A DNA stretch of 64,000 nt from the NCBI RefSeq assembly GCF_024213665.1, contig NZ_JANAVP010000020.1, positions 1 through 64,000 on the forward strand, given 5' to 3'. The notes under the pieces are model-generated. The model was not told the origin of the DNA. It saw only the letters and a list, made by a program, of their open reading frames with translations, and did no database searches. The first letter of the stretch is position 1. Each line of letters begins with the position of its first letter. The DNA is from Streptomyces sp. A3M-1-3 (GTDB lineage Bacteria > Actinomycetota > Actinomycetes > Streptomycetales > Streptomycetaceae). Of the stretch, positions 55,274 to 63,562 are shown piece after piece. The translations under genes and the position numbers were made by a program.

Positions 55274-55657
55274 CCGCCGCCGCCCAGGCCGGTGGGGCAC
55301 CGCGCCGGCGCTCATAATTCCGGCCGGTTTGGGTGTGATGGTGGCCGCCTCGACCGTACCGATTCCGGCCGTTTTCAGGCTGTTCGGCAGATACGCCGGA
55401 AGCCTCTTCAGCGTTCATCGCGACCGGACTCGCCCTGGCGGCACCGGGATTGACGCCCCGTCATGCCTGCTCCCGTGCGCGCTGTTGTGCGCCCCCTTCG
55501 CACGAACCGCCGACTGGCTGGATGCTACCTGTGAGCCGTACCTCTTTGTGAAAACCCGTATCCGCTCAGTAAAGGTCGGGCGTAAGCTCGGGCATATGCG
55601 GATTGCGGTTTCCTGGGGACTCTCAGAGGTGCGCACGACGGCGGAGGGTAAAGCGCA
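55274..55657. other. 384-bp non-coding region
   Basis: No gene seen. AT-richer than the surroundings around 55540-55600 (GTGAAAACCCGTATCC...GTAAAGG), which suggests the promoter of the small downstream gene. Ribosome site GGAGGG at 55643. Confidence 0.4.
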
Positions 55658-55843
55658 ATGAACGACAGCGACGCTGTTCTGCCGTGGCTGGTCATACGGC
55701 AGGACGACAACGGCAACCGCTACCGGGTGGGCAGATACGCCACCCGTGCCGAAGCCCAGAAGATCGTTGACAGCCTCGATGACCGGGGGCACAAGCAGCT
55801 CTACTGGGTCGAGCGGATCGGTCAGAGCGCGACGCGCAGCTGA
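55658..55843 (+). CDS. Small SPOR-like domain protein
   Basis: 61 residues, cytoplasmic. The sequence LPWLVIRQDDNGNRYRVGRYATRAEAQKIVDSLDDRGHKQLYWVERI resembles a single SPOR repeat (strand-helix-strand with VG-Y-x-T-R-x-E-A). Similar mini-proteins occur throughout Streptomyces; role unknown. GGAGGG stands about ten bases before ATG 55658. Confidence 0.7.
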   Translation: MNDSDAVLPWLVIRQDDNGNRYRVGRYATRAEAQKIVDSLDDRGHKQLYWVERIGQSATRS

Positions 55844-55868
55844 TCGCATCGGTGTACAGGGATTCACA

Positions 55869-55874
55869 TAGGCT
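55869..55874 (+). promoter_or_regulatory. -10 hexamer for leaderless Nudix gene
   Basis: TAGGCT ends 6 bp before ATG 55881; there is no ribosome site in the gap. Confidence 0.45.
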
Positions 55875-55880
55875 CCGCCC

Positions 55881-56285
55881 ATGACTGAACGCGTCGTCGT
55901 GGGCGGAGCCCTCTGCCATCGGGGGCGGCTGCTGGCCGCCCGGCGCAGCGCCCCGCCCGAGCTGGCCGGCCGCTGGGAGCTGCCCGGCGGCAAAGCCGAG
56001 CCGGGGGAGAGTCCGGAGCAGGCGCTCGTGCGCGAGCTGCGCGAAGAGCTGGGTGTCGAGACGGAGGCGCTGGAGCGCATCCCCGGCGAGTGGCCGCTGA
56101 AGCCCGGATACGTCCTGCACGTCTGGACCGCCCGGCTGCTCTCCGGCGAGCCGCGTCCGCTCGAGGACCATGACGAACTGCGCTGGCTCGGGCCCGATCA
56201 GGTCGGCGAGGTCGACTGGCTGGATCAGGACAGGCCCGCGGTGGCCGAGGCGGTACGCCGACTCCGGGCGGGGGCGCGCGGTTGA
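55881..56285 (+). CDS. Nudix hydrolase (MutT-like)
   Basis: 134-residue pyrophosphohydrolase. The Nudix box is complete, beginning at Gly37 (GGKAEPGES...RELREELG, residues 36-58), including Glu52, Glu55 and Glu56 that bind metal. N-terminal VVVGGALCHRGRLLAARRSAPPELAGRWELPGG and C-terminal LRWLGPDQVGEVDWLDQDRPA fit the MutT/8-oxo-dGTPase group that sanitises oxidised nucleotides. Probably leaderless from TAGGCT. Confidence 0.88.
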   Translation: MTERVVVGGALCHRGRLLAARRSAPPELAGRWELPGGKAEPGESPEQALVRELREELGVETEALERIPGEWPLKPGYVLHVWTARLLSGEPRPLEDHDELRWLGPDQVGEVDWLDQDRPAVAEAVRRLRAGARG

Positions 56286-56423
56286 CGGTGTACGCCGTTC
56301 GCGCCACAGTGCGCCATCGGGAGCGGTAGTGCGCCCGGAATGCAGGGTATGTGGCTATTAGTCCGCCTTAAACCCCCTGATGACCGGACATCAGTCCGCT
56401 CTTGGTCCGGGAAGTGATCGGCT

Positions 56424-56840
56424 TTGATCCACACCGACGGCGACTGTGCCGAGTGGACCTTCCCCGCCGAGCCCGACGCGGTGCGAACCGCCCGCCATGT
56501 CGTGCGCGCAACCCTGCGCGCCTGGGGTCTCGACACGGTCAGCGATGTGACGGTGTTGCTGGTCAGCGAGCTGGTGACCAATTCCCTGCGGTACGCCTCC
56601 GGCCCGATCGGGGTCCGGCTGGCCCGGCTCGATGCGGCCGGTGACGCCCCGTCCGTACGTACAGCCCTGCTCGTGGAGGTTTCCGATCCGCTGCCGGACC
56701 CGCCGCTGGAGCGCAAGGCCGCGGCCGACGACGAGGGGGGCCGGGGCCTGCATCTGGTGGCAGTCTCGGCGCAGCGCTGGGGAACCCGCCACGACGAGTC
56801 GGGGAAAACCGTGTGGTTCGAGCTGGCCCTGCCCGGTTAA
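56424..56840 (+). CDS. Stand-alone anti-sigma-type ATPase (HATPase_c)
   Basis: 138-residue GHKL ATPase of the RsbW-like group plentiful in Streptomyces. The N box is LLVSELVTNSLRYASG, the G1/G2 boxes DEGGRGLHLVAVSAQRWG, then KTVWFELAL. They act as sigma-factor antagonists or phosphorylate anti-anti-sigma factors. The TTG at 56424 is the best start seen, with GGGAAG about ten bases upstream. The next gene, 188 bp on, is a SpoIIE-like phosphatase with the same ATPase fold, so the two may belong to one partner-switching circuit. Confidence 0.85.
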   Translation: MIHTDGDCAEWTFPAEPDAVRTARHVVRATLRAWGLDTVSDVTVLLVSELVTNSLRYASGPIGVRLARLDAAGDAPSVRTALLVEVSDPLPDPPLERKAAADDEGGRGLHLVAVSAQRWGTRHDESGKTVWFELALPG

Positions 56841-57028
56841 GAGAGTGAAGGGACACCAACGAGGGACACCAACGAGGGACCACGACGGGGAGCACAACGA
56901 TCGCGAATCACCGGCTCAAAATGAACGAGACCGTGCTGTGATCGTGAACGCCGTGCCGCCAATGGCCGTAGTGCTGAATACTGCCGTCAAGGCCGGTCCG
57001 GGTGCGGTGAGCTGGAGGGGACGGTCGC

Positions 57029-59716
57029 GTGAGCGAGATACCTGCCAAGGCGGAAACGCCCGAGGAGCCGACGGGCGACGCGATGTGGCAGAGCAGTCCG
57101 CCTGGCTCGATCTACGACTACATCAGGGTCGCGTCCTTCTCGATCGGGCCCGACGGGCTGATCGACCAGTGGAGTCTGAGGGCCGGGGAACTGTTCGGGC
57201 TGGCCGCGCGGGATGCCGTCGGCAAGGATCCGGTCGAGGCGTTCCTGCCGGCCGAGGCGCGGGACCGCGGACACCGCAAGGTCGCCGAGATACTCGACGG
57301 CAAGGAGTGGACCGGCCTGGTTCCCTTCCGGATGCCGGACCGGGGCGGCGCGCACGGGGTCGCCGAGATCTATGTGATGCCGACCGAGACCGAGGGCGGC
57401 GACCGGGCCGCGCTCTGTATCGTGGTCGACGTCGGTGCGCTGCGGCGGATTGAGACCGATCTTGCCGCCTCACAGGCGATATTCGGCCAATCCCCCTTTG
57501 GCTTCCTGCTGTTCGGTACAGATCTGACGGTCCAGCGCGCCAACCGGCGCTTCGCCACCGTCTTCGGCGGCGCGGCGGACGACCACCGCGGCAAGACCGT
57601 GCACGACTACCTCTCCCGCGCCGAGGCGGACCGGATGACCGCCGCGCTCCAGCGGGTACTGGAGACCGGCGAGGCCGTCACCGACATGCAGCTCGTGGGC
57701 GCGGCACCGGGCAGCAAGGAACGCAGGCACTGGTCGATCAACCTCTACCGGGTGCACAGCGGCGCCGGCCACCCCGTCGGGGTCGCCGGCCTCGGCACCG
57801 ACGTCACCCGCCGCCACCTCGCGGCCCGCGAGGCCGCCAACGCCCGGCGCAACCTCGCCCTGCTGAACGAGGCCGGCGCCCGGATCGGCAACTCGCTGGA
57901 CCTGGAGACCACCGCCCGGGAACTCCTCGACGTCACCGTCCCCGGCTTCTGCGACCTGGCGTCCGTCGACCTCTACCAGGGGCTGCTCGCCGGCGACGAG
58001 GCCCCGCCCGGCCGCTGGGGGTCCCCTCATACCGGAGGCTACGGGGGAGGCAGCGCCGAACTGCGCCGGGTCGCCTTCGCCAGCGCCGTCTCCGACGCCC
58101 CGCTGGCCGCTCCCTGGTGCGTCGCGGAAGGCAGCGACCCTGGCCCGATCGCGGTGGGCGCCGTCCACCGCTATCCGTTCAACTCGCCGTGCGCGGGCGC
58201 GCTGCGCACCGCCCGACCCCGGTTGATCGAGGACCCGGCGTCCGACGACCTCATCCAGTGCACGCTCGCCGTGCCGATGGTCGCCCACGACACCGTCGTC
58301 GGGCTCGCCCAGTTCTCCCGCACCAAGGGCAGCGAGCCCTTCGGGGAGCGGGACCGGGCGCTCGCCGTCGAGCTGGCGGCCCGCGCCGCGGTCTGTATCG
58401 ACAACGCCCGCCTCTACCGGAGGGAGCACGAGCGCGCGCTGATCCTCCAGCGCAGCCTGCTGCCGCCCGGCGACCCCGAGGCCGCCGGGCTCGACATCGC
58501 CTGCCGCTACCTGCCCGGCAATACGGCCACCGAGGTCGGCGGGGACTGGTTCGACGTCATCGAGCTGCCCGGCCACCGCACCGCCCTGGTCGTCGGCGAC
58601 GTGATGGGCCGCGGACTGCGGGCCGCCGTCGCGATGGGTGAACTGCGCACTGCCGTACGGACATTGGCGCTGCTGGACCTGGAGCCGGCCGAGGTGCTGT
58701 CCGCGCTGGACGAGATCGCCCGCGGCCTCGGCGCCCCCGGAGGCGGCCGGCAGGCCCCGCGGGCCGCCCTCCAGTCCCGGGACGCCGACCTCTCCGAGGT
58801 CTACCTCGCCACCTGCCTGTACGCGGTGTACGACCCGGTAACCCGCCGCTGCACCTTCGCCAACGCAGGCCATCTCCCGCCCGTCCTCGTCGAGCCCGGA
58901 GAGCCCGGTGAGCCCAGCCGGCCGGCGCTGCTGCTCGAAGTGCCGCCCGGGATGCCGCTGGGCGTCGGCGGCGAGCCGTTCGAGGAGGTCGAGGTGGAGC
59001 TGCCCGAGGGCGCGCTCCTCGCCCTGTACACCGACGGTCTGGTCGAGTCCCGCGACCATCCGCTCGACGAGGGCCTGCGGAGCCTGCGGAGCGCCCTCGC
59101 CGATCCCTCCCGCCCTCCCCCAGCTACCGCTGGGAGGTGCCCCCAGCCCGGCCACCACTCCTCAACGACGGGGCTGCGCGCCGACCCCTCTCGATCGCTC
59201 GAGGACGTCTGCGACCACGTACTGAACACCCTGGACACGCGGCACGGCGAGGACGACATCGCCCTGCTGATGGCCAGAGTCCAGGGCCTGCCGCAGGACG
59301 CGGTGGGCGACTGGCAGCTGCCGCGGGAGCCGCGCTCAGTGGGCCGGGCCCGCGAACTGGCCCGTGGCCGGCTGATCGCGTGGGACCTCGAAGCCCTGGT
59401 CGACACCACGGAACTGCTGGTGAGCGAGCTCGTCACCAACGCCCTGCGGTACGGGGAGGGTGAGATCCGGCTCCGGCTGCTGCGCGACCGTACGCTCGTC
59501 TGCGAGGTGTGGGACTCCGGCCTGGTCCAGCCGCGCCGGCGGCGGGCGCGCGACACCGACGAGGGCGGCCGCGGGCTCCAGCTCGTCGGCCTGCTCAGCG
59601 CGGCATGGGGCAGCCGCCGGACGCCGCGCGGCAAGACCGTCTGGTTCGAACTGCCGCTGCCGGACGGACAACCGGCGGCCGAACTCTCCGTCGAGCAGCT
59701 GCTCAGCATGTACTAG
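57029..59716 (+). CDS. PAS-PAS-GAF-PP2C phosphatase with anti-sigma ATPase domain
   Basis: 895-residue multidomain regulator. PAS domains lie at about 30-135 (SIGPDGLIDQWSLRAGELFG) and 145-265 (GQSPFGFLLFGTDLTVQRANRRF), GAF at 280-460, SpoIIE/PP2C at 470-750 (LQRSLLPPG, GGDWFDVIEL near 504, VVGDVMGRG, LYTDGLVES, GEDDIALLMA) and HATPase_c at 775-880 (LVSELVTNALRYGEG, DEGGRGLQLVGLLS). Two spots look like small in-frame insertions of Streptomyces palindromic repeats: WGSPHTGGYGGGS in the GAF domain and PPPATAGRCPQPGHHSST in the phosphatase. GTG 57029 is behind GGAGGGG. Confidence 0.9.
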   Translation: MSEIPAKAETPEEPTGDAMWQSSPPGSIYDYIRVASFSIGPDGLIDQWSLRAGELFGLAARDAVGKDPVEAFLPAEARDRGHRKVAEILDGKEWTGLVPFRMPDRGGAHGVAEIYVMPTETEGGDRAALCIVVDVGALRRIETDLAASQAIFGQSPFGFLLFGTDLTVQRANRRFATVFGGAADDHRGKTVHDYLSRAEADRMTAALQRVLETGEAVTDMQLVGAAPGSKERRHWSINLYRVHSGAGHPVGVAGLGTDVTRRHLAAREAANARRNLALLNEAGARIGNSLDLETTARELLDVTVPGFCDLASVDLYQGLLAGDEAPPGRWGSPHTGGYGGGSAELRRVAFASAVSDAPLAAPWCVAEGSDPGPIAVGAVHRYPFNSPCAGALRTARPRLIEDPASDDLIQCTLAVPMVAHDTVVGLAQFSRTKGSEPFGERDRALAVELAARAAVCIDNARLYRREHERALILQRSLLPPGDPEAAGLDIACRYLPGNTATEVGGDWFDVIELPGHRTALVVGDVMGRGLRAAVAMGELRTAVRTLALLDLEPAEVLSALDEIARGLGAPGGGRQAPRAALQSRDADLSEVYLATCLYAVYDPVTRRCTFANAGHLPPVLVEPGEPGEPSRPALLLEVPPGMPLGVGGEPFEEVEVELPEGALLALYTDGLVESRDHPLDEGLRSLRSALADPSRPPPATAGRCPQPGHHSSTTGLRADPSRSLEDVCDHVLNTLDTRHGEDDIALLMARVQGLPQDAVGDWQLPREPRSVGRARELARGRLIAWDLEALVDTTELLVSELVTNALRYGEGEIRLRLLRDRTLVCEVWDSGLVQPRRRRARDTDEGGRGLQLVGLLSAAWGSRRTPRGKTVWFELPLPDGQPAAELSVEQLLSMY
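58016..58050 (+). repeat. Short palindromic repeat inside the PP2C gene (1)
   Basis: TGGGGGTCCCCTC...CGGGGGAGG, an imperfect hairpin of a type I recall as recurrent in Streptomyces genes and spacers. It adds about 12 codons in frame without a stop. Confidence 0.5.
59107..59145 (+). repeat. Short palindromic repeat inside the PP2C gene (2)
   Basis: CTCCCCCAGC...GCTGGGAGGTGCCCCCAG, arms complementary over CCCAGC/GCTGGG. In frame, encoding a Pro/Cys/Gly-rich stretch where related phosphatases have none (compare the 23733 gene). Confidence 0.55.
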
Positions 59717-59737
59717 AGGGCGCGCCCCCGTACCGCC

Positions 59738-60454
59738 TCAGGCGGCACGGCCCTTGAGGGCAGCGAGCCGTGCGTCGACCTCCGCGCTGTCCGCGAGGCT
59801 GTCCAGGCTCTCGAACTGCGCGTCCAGCGAAGAGGCGGTGAGTTCCTGCTTGCCCATCGCCTTCGCTTCCTCGCGCCGCACCTTGTCCTCGAACCGGCTC
59901 AACTCGCTTGTCGGATCGAGGACGTTGACGTTCTTCACCGCGTCCATCATGGTGTGCTGGGCCTGCGCCGTCTTGGCGCGGGCCACCAGCTCGGAACGCT
60001 TCGCCTGCAGTTGTGTGAGCTTGTTCTTCATCTGGTCCAGGCCGTTCTTGAGCTTGTCGACCACCTCCGTCTGGGCGGCGATCGTCGGCTCGGCCGTTTT
60101 CGCCTCCTGCTCCGACTGGAGCTGGCGGCCGAGTGCCACCTTGGCCAGGTTGTCGAACCTGTCGGCTTCCGCCGCCGATCCGCCCGACCGCAGCTCGTCG
60201 GCCTTCTTACTGGCGGCCAGCGCCTTCCCGCCCCACTCTCTGGCCGCGCCCACGTCCTCCTGGTGGTCCTGCTCCAGGAGCCGCAGGTTGCCGATGGTGG
60301 TGGCGACCGCCTCCTCCGCTTCCGCGATGTTGTTGGTGTAGTCGCGGATCAGCTGGTCGAGCATCTTCTCCGGCTCCTCGGCCTGGTCCAGCAGGGCGTT
60401 GATATTGGCCTTCGCCAGCTGGGTCACACGGCCGAGGATCGTCTGCTTGGTCAT
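59738..60454 (-). CDS. PspA/IM30 family membrane-stress protein
   Basis: 238-residue almost entirely helical coiled-coil protein of the PspA/Vipp1/ESCRT-III family. The N-terminal amphipathic helix is MTKQTILGRVTQLAKANINALLDQAEEPEKMLDQLIRDYTNNI; the core has many heptads (QMKNKLTQLQAKRSELVARAKTAQAQ). The protein binds stressed membranes from the cytosol. ATG 60454 follows AAGGAGA. It lies 50 bp downstream of the TPM-domain membrane protein gene on the same strand and is likely its operon partner. Confidence 0.9.
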   Translation of the reverse strand: MTKQTILGRVTQLAKANINALLDQAEEPEKMLDQLIRDYTNNIAEAEEAVATTIGNLRLLEQDHQEDVGAAREWGGKALAASKKADELRSGGSAAEADRFDNLAKVALGRQLQSEQEAKTAEPTIAAQTEVVDKLKNGLDQMKNKLTQLQAKRSELVARAKTAQAQHTMMDAVKNVNVLDPTSELSRFEDKVRREEAKAMGKQELTASSLDAQFESLDSLADSAEVDARLAALKGRAA

Positions 60455-60504
60455 CAGGGTTCTCCTTGTACGGAAGACGGAAGGGGGTCGATGAAGGGGA
60501 AGAG

Positions 60505-62628
60505 TCAGAACCGGCCACCGCCGCCCATCCGGCCGCGTGTGCCGCCGCCCCCGAACGAGCCGGGCCCGCCGCCGAAGCCGCCGCCGAACCCGCCCCCGCC
60601 GAAGCCCCCGCGACCCCGGCGGCCACCGCCCAGGATCTCGCCGAGGATGATTCCGCCGAGCATGGCGCCGCCCATGCCGCCGCCCCCGCGCCCGCCGGCG
60701 ATACCGCCCCCGCCGTACGGATTGCTGTACCCGCGCACGTCCTGCTCGGCCAGGGACTGCGCCTGCCGGGCCAGCGCGTCGGCCTGCTGCGCCTCCGCCA
60801 GGGCAGCCGTGGCGTCCGACCGCGCCAGCGCGTGCGACTGCTCCAGGTGCCGCTGGGCCTCCGCGAGCCGGGTGCGGGCCTGGCTGCCGACCGCTCCCCG
60901 GCTGGTCGTGATGTAGTCCGCCGCCGCGCCGATCGCGCTGCGCGCGGTCAGCAGCGCCTGGTCGAGGAGGGCCCCAGCGCGCCGGCTGCTCACCTCCCGC
61001 TCCCGGGCGCCCAACAGCGCCTCGTCCAGCACCGCGTCGGCCTCCTCGATCCGGCGCAGCGCGTCGATGGGGTCGTACCGGCCGCTCTCCTGCTCCTGCC
61101 GTACGCCGGCGAGGACGGCCTCGGCGCGTCCGATGCGGCCCTGGAGGTCGGCGGTGGACACCCCGACCGGCGTCCCCTTGAGCAGACCGCGCGCATCGGC
61201 GAGATCCGTCTCGGTCTCGTCCAGCGCACCGGGCAGCTTGCCCGCGGCCTCCGCCAGCTCCTGCGCGCGGCGGTCGATCGCGGCGATGAGGGTGGCGGCC
61301 TGGCCGACGGCGCCCTCGGCGGCGCGTACGAACACTGCGCCCTTGCCGTTGTCGCCGCTGTCGACCGCCTGCCGGGCCCGGTCGAGGCTGGTGGCGGCGA
61401 ACTCGAGCCGGTCCCCGGCCTGTTCGGCGTTCCCGGCGACGGGGGCGGCCGCGGAGCCGGCGTACCGCTGCCGCATCGCGGTGAGGGTGGCCTCGGCGGT
61501 GCCGGTACGGCCGGTCAGCTCGCGGAACGCCTCCTCGGCGGTGGCCAGCGCCTGAGGGGCATTCTGCTCCAGGGCGCGCAGCCGGTCGAAGTCCGCCGAC
61601 TCGGCGTCGAGGCGCCGGTCGGCCTCGGTGCACCGCGCGACGATCTCCTCCAGCATCCGGCGGCGGGTCGCGTCGTCCTCGGGGAAGGCGTCGTCCAACT
61701 GCTGCCGGATCCGGAAGGCGGCGGTCAGCTCGGTCTTGGCGTACGTGACCGCCTCGGTGAACGGCAGGGCCGCCTCGTCCCCGAACTGGGCTGTGGCGAA
61801 GCCCAGTTCCTCGGCGCTGGTGCGGATGGCGTCATCGGTCTCGACGAGCAGCCGCCGGGCCTCGGCGTCCAGTTCGGGCAGCGGCGTCGGCGGCGGCTCC
61901 TGCGGTCCGCCCCAGCCGGGGTGTCCGTGGGGTGTGGTCCGCGTCCCGGCCCGCCGCTTCCTGCGGGTGTACGCGTACGCCGCCAGCGCGCCGACCGCGC
62001 CCACCGCCACGATGGGCAGTACGAGATCCCCGGCGCCGCTCTCCCCACCGGTGCCGGGGCCCCCGGGGTCGGCCGGGCCCGGCGTGATCGCCGGGGTCGG
62101 CACGGGCCGGCCGGCCAGCACCGCGGCGTATCCGTCGGCGGCGCCGATCGCGGCGCCCGCCCAGTCGTTCTGCCGGAGCGCGGGCTCGACGGCGGTGCCG
62201 GCGACGTCCCGGAGCTGCTCTGCGGTGAACCCGGAGTCCAGGGAGGCGGAGTAGGCGTACTGCCGGTCGTGCGTCGCGATGGCCAGCAGCAGGTCGCTCT
62301 GCCCGAGCCCGCTGCGCTCGGCGGTCGCGTCGGCCCAGCTCTGCGCGGACCTGCCGGAGAAATCACGGACGTACGCGACGAAGAGCTGCACCCGCTCGCT
62401 GTCGAACAGCCGGTCGAGTGACGCGGCAACGGCGCTCCGCCGGTCGCCGAGCGCCCCCACCCGGTCGGTGATCTGCCCCTCCCGGGACAGCACGATCGGA
62501 TCATCGGCCCGAGCCGACGGCACGGCGCCCCCGGGCCCGCCGACCGCGAGCACGAGCGCGGCGACGGCGGCAAGGACGGCCCGTACGGCGAGGGGGAACC
62601 TGGCGGGACATATGGGCGACTGCGTCAC
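60505..62628 (-). CDS. TPM-domain exported membrane protein with Gly-rich tail
   Basis: 707 residues. A signal peptide (about 1-42, ending AVPSARA) is followed by a TPM_phosphatase domain (about 43-170, QITDRVGALGDRRSAVAASLDRLFDSERVQLFVAYVRDF...LLLAIATHDRQYAYSASLDSGF). A membrane helix lies at about 200-222 (LVLPIVAVGAVGALAAYAY) with a basic stop. A cytoplasmic helical region (about 240-610) is rich in Ala/Glu/Arg, and the last 85 residues are an extreme Gly-rich tail (GGGGFGGGFGGG, GGGGRF). GTG 62628. Upstream of, and spaced 50 bp from, pspA. Confidence 0.83.
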   Translation of the reverse strand: MTQSPICPARFPLAVRAVLAAVAALVLAVGGPGGAVPSARADDPIVLSREGQITDRVGALGDRRSAVAASLDRLFDSERVQLFVAYVRDFSGRSAQSWADATAERSGLGQSDLLLAIATHDRQYAYSASLDSGFTAEQLRDVAGTAVEPALRQNDWAGAAIGAADGYAAVLAGRPVPTPAITPGPADPGGPGTGGESGAGDLVLPIVAVGAVGALAAYAYTRRKRRAGTRTTPHGHPGWGGPQEPPPTPLPELDAEARRLLVETDDAIRTSAEELGFATAQFGDEAALPFTEAVTYAKTELTAAFRIRQQLDDAFPEDDATRRRMLEEIVARCTEADRRLDAESADFDRLRALEQNAPQALATAEEAFRELTGRTGTAEATLTAMRQRYAGSAAAPVAGNAEQAGDRLEFAATSLDRARQAVDSGDNGKGAVFVRAAEGAVGQAATLIAAIDRRAQELAEAAGKLPGALDETETDLADARGLLKGTPVGVSTADLQGRIGRAEAVLAGVRQEQESGRYDPIDALRRIEEADAVLDEALLGAREREVSSRRAGALLDQALLTARSAIGAAADYITTSRGAVGSQARTRLAEAQRHLEQSHALARSDATAALAEAQQADALARQAQSLAEQDVRGYSNPYGGGGIAGGRGGGGMGGAMLGGIILGEILGGGRRGRGGFGGGGFGGGFGGGPGSFGGGGTRGRMGGGGRF

Positions 62629-62688
62629 ATAAGAGAGGCTATGGGGTGTTACGGGCCATCGCGACCGGGCGGACCGGCAGCGATCCGC

Positions 62689-63039
62689 TCAGCGGCGCGG
62701 TCCCGGTATCACCTCGAGCCGTGGCTCGGTTCGTGCGCGGGGTGCGATCGCGTCGCTGTAGTGATGGTCGAAGGGCAAGATCACCGGCCGTGTCAGCCGC
62801 CAGGCCAAGGCGGCGTTGACCGTGTCCGCCCCCCGAGGCGCGCGAGGGCGCCGAGACTCGTGACCGCGTCGAGCGCTGCGCGCTCCCCAGCGCGTCGCGT
62901 GAGCAAGTGGTCGAGCTCCGCCAGCACCAGCGGTGAGACGATCAGGATTCGCGGGGGCGTTGAGGGCCGCCACCGCGGACTGCTGATCAGCATCGCGCCG
63001 GTTGTGGGCGGCGACCAGAACGCAGGGTGTCCGCGACTG
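62689..63039 (-). pseudogene. PIN-domain toxin with several frameshifts
   Basis: Conserved PIN segments appear in order but in three frames: VLVAAHNRRDADQQSAVAALNAP, then LIVSPLVLAELDHLLTRRAGERAALDAV, then TVNAALAWRLTRPVILPFDHHYSD...LEVIPGPRR. The frame changes fall at a C run near 63022, at GCGAATCC near 62948 and at a G run near 62835. Between the second and third segments the sequence is also too short for a complete domain. It directly follows a ribbon-helix-helix gene, the normal order for such pairs. Confidence 0.7.
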
Positions 63040-63330
63040 CTACGGGCGGGACGTCGGGCACCGGCCGAATCCCTCTCGGAGGTACTCGTCCGTGCGGGCG
63101 GCGAGATCGGCCGGACCGTCGAACAGCCCCCACTCGGGCACGCGCGGATCGTCACCGATCGGCTCCGACGGGATCGTAAGAGATCCCGCGGCCCACTCCT
63201 CGATGACCTCCTCAGGCGTGCGGCCGAGAACAGCGGCCAGATCCCGCAGTATGGCGGCCCTTGCCCCCGTGACCGTCACGCTCGCGGTGATCTGCTCGTC
63301 CTGCGGAGGTTCGGCAGGCTGGTCCTCCAT
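63040..63330 (-). CDS. Ribbon-helix-helix antitoxin-like protein
   Basis: 96 residues. The region ITASVTVTGARAAILRDLAAVLGRTPEEVIEEWAAGSL resembles a ribbon-helix-helix (strand ASVTV then two helices), and the tail with VPEWGLFDGPADLAARTDEYLREGFGR would bind a toxin. ATG 63330 with AGGAG ten bases upstream. The stop abuts the PIN remnant, whose activity is lost, so this is an antitoxin that has outlived its toxin. Confidence 0.65.
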   Translation of the reverse strand: MEDQPAEPPQDEQITASVTVTGARAAILRDLAAVLGRTPEEVIEEWAAGSLTIPSEPIGDDPRVPEWGLFDGPADLAARTDEYLREGFGRCPTSRP

Positions 63331-63562
63331 CGTTCCTGAACTCCTCATGGTGGCGAGAAGTCCCATTGTGCCCGTATCTCATTCGGCTCCGCAGGGGTCT
63401 GCGCACCCGGGTACAACAGGACGCGGATCGGCCCGGCGGCGTTTCCGGGTCGGTCAGGGCCGGCAGCCCGCCCTCGGCGAGCCAGTTCAGGAACGAGGCC
63501 CGCTTGCGACGCCTGACGCTTTCGGACCCGTCCGCACCCAGGAGTTCTTCGTCCATGTCCGC

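Noticed and set aside
60505-61633. Upstream extension of the pspA reading frame through the TPM gene
   Set aside because: The frame is open only because of GC bias; PspA starts at ATG 60454 with a good ribosome site.
63212-63556. Possible small gene just downstream of the iron-sulfur subunit (ATG 63556)
   Set aside because: The first 40 residues look protein-like, but the frame runs deep into the antitoxin gene in another frame and the second half is compositional noise. It may be a short or truncated gene, not supported enough to list.
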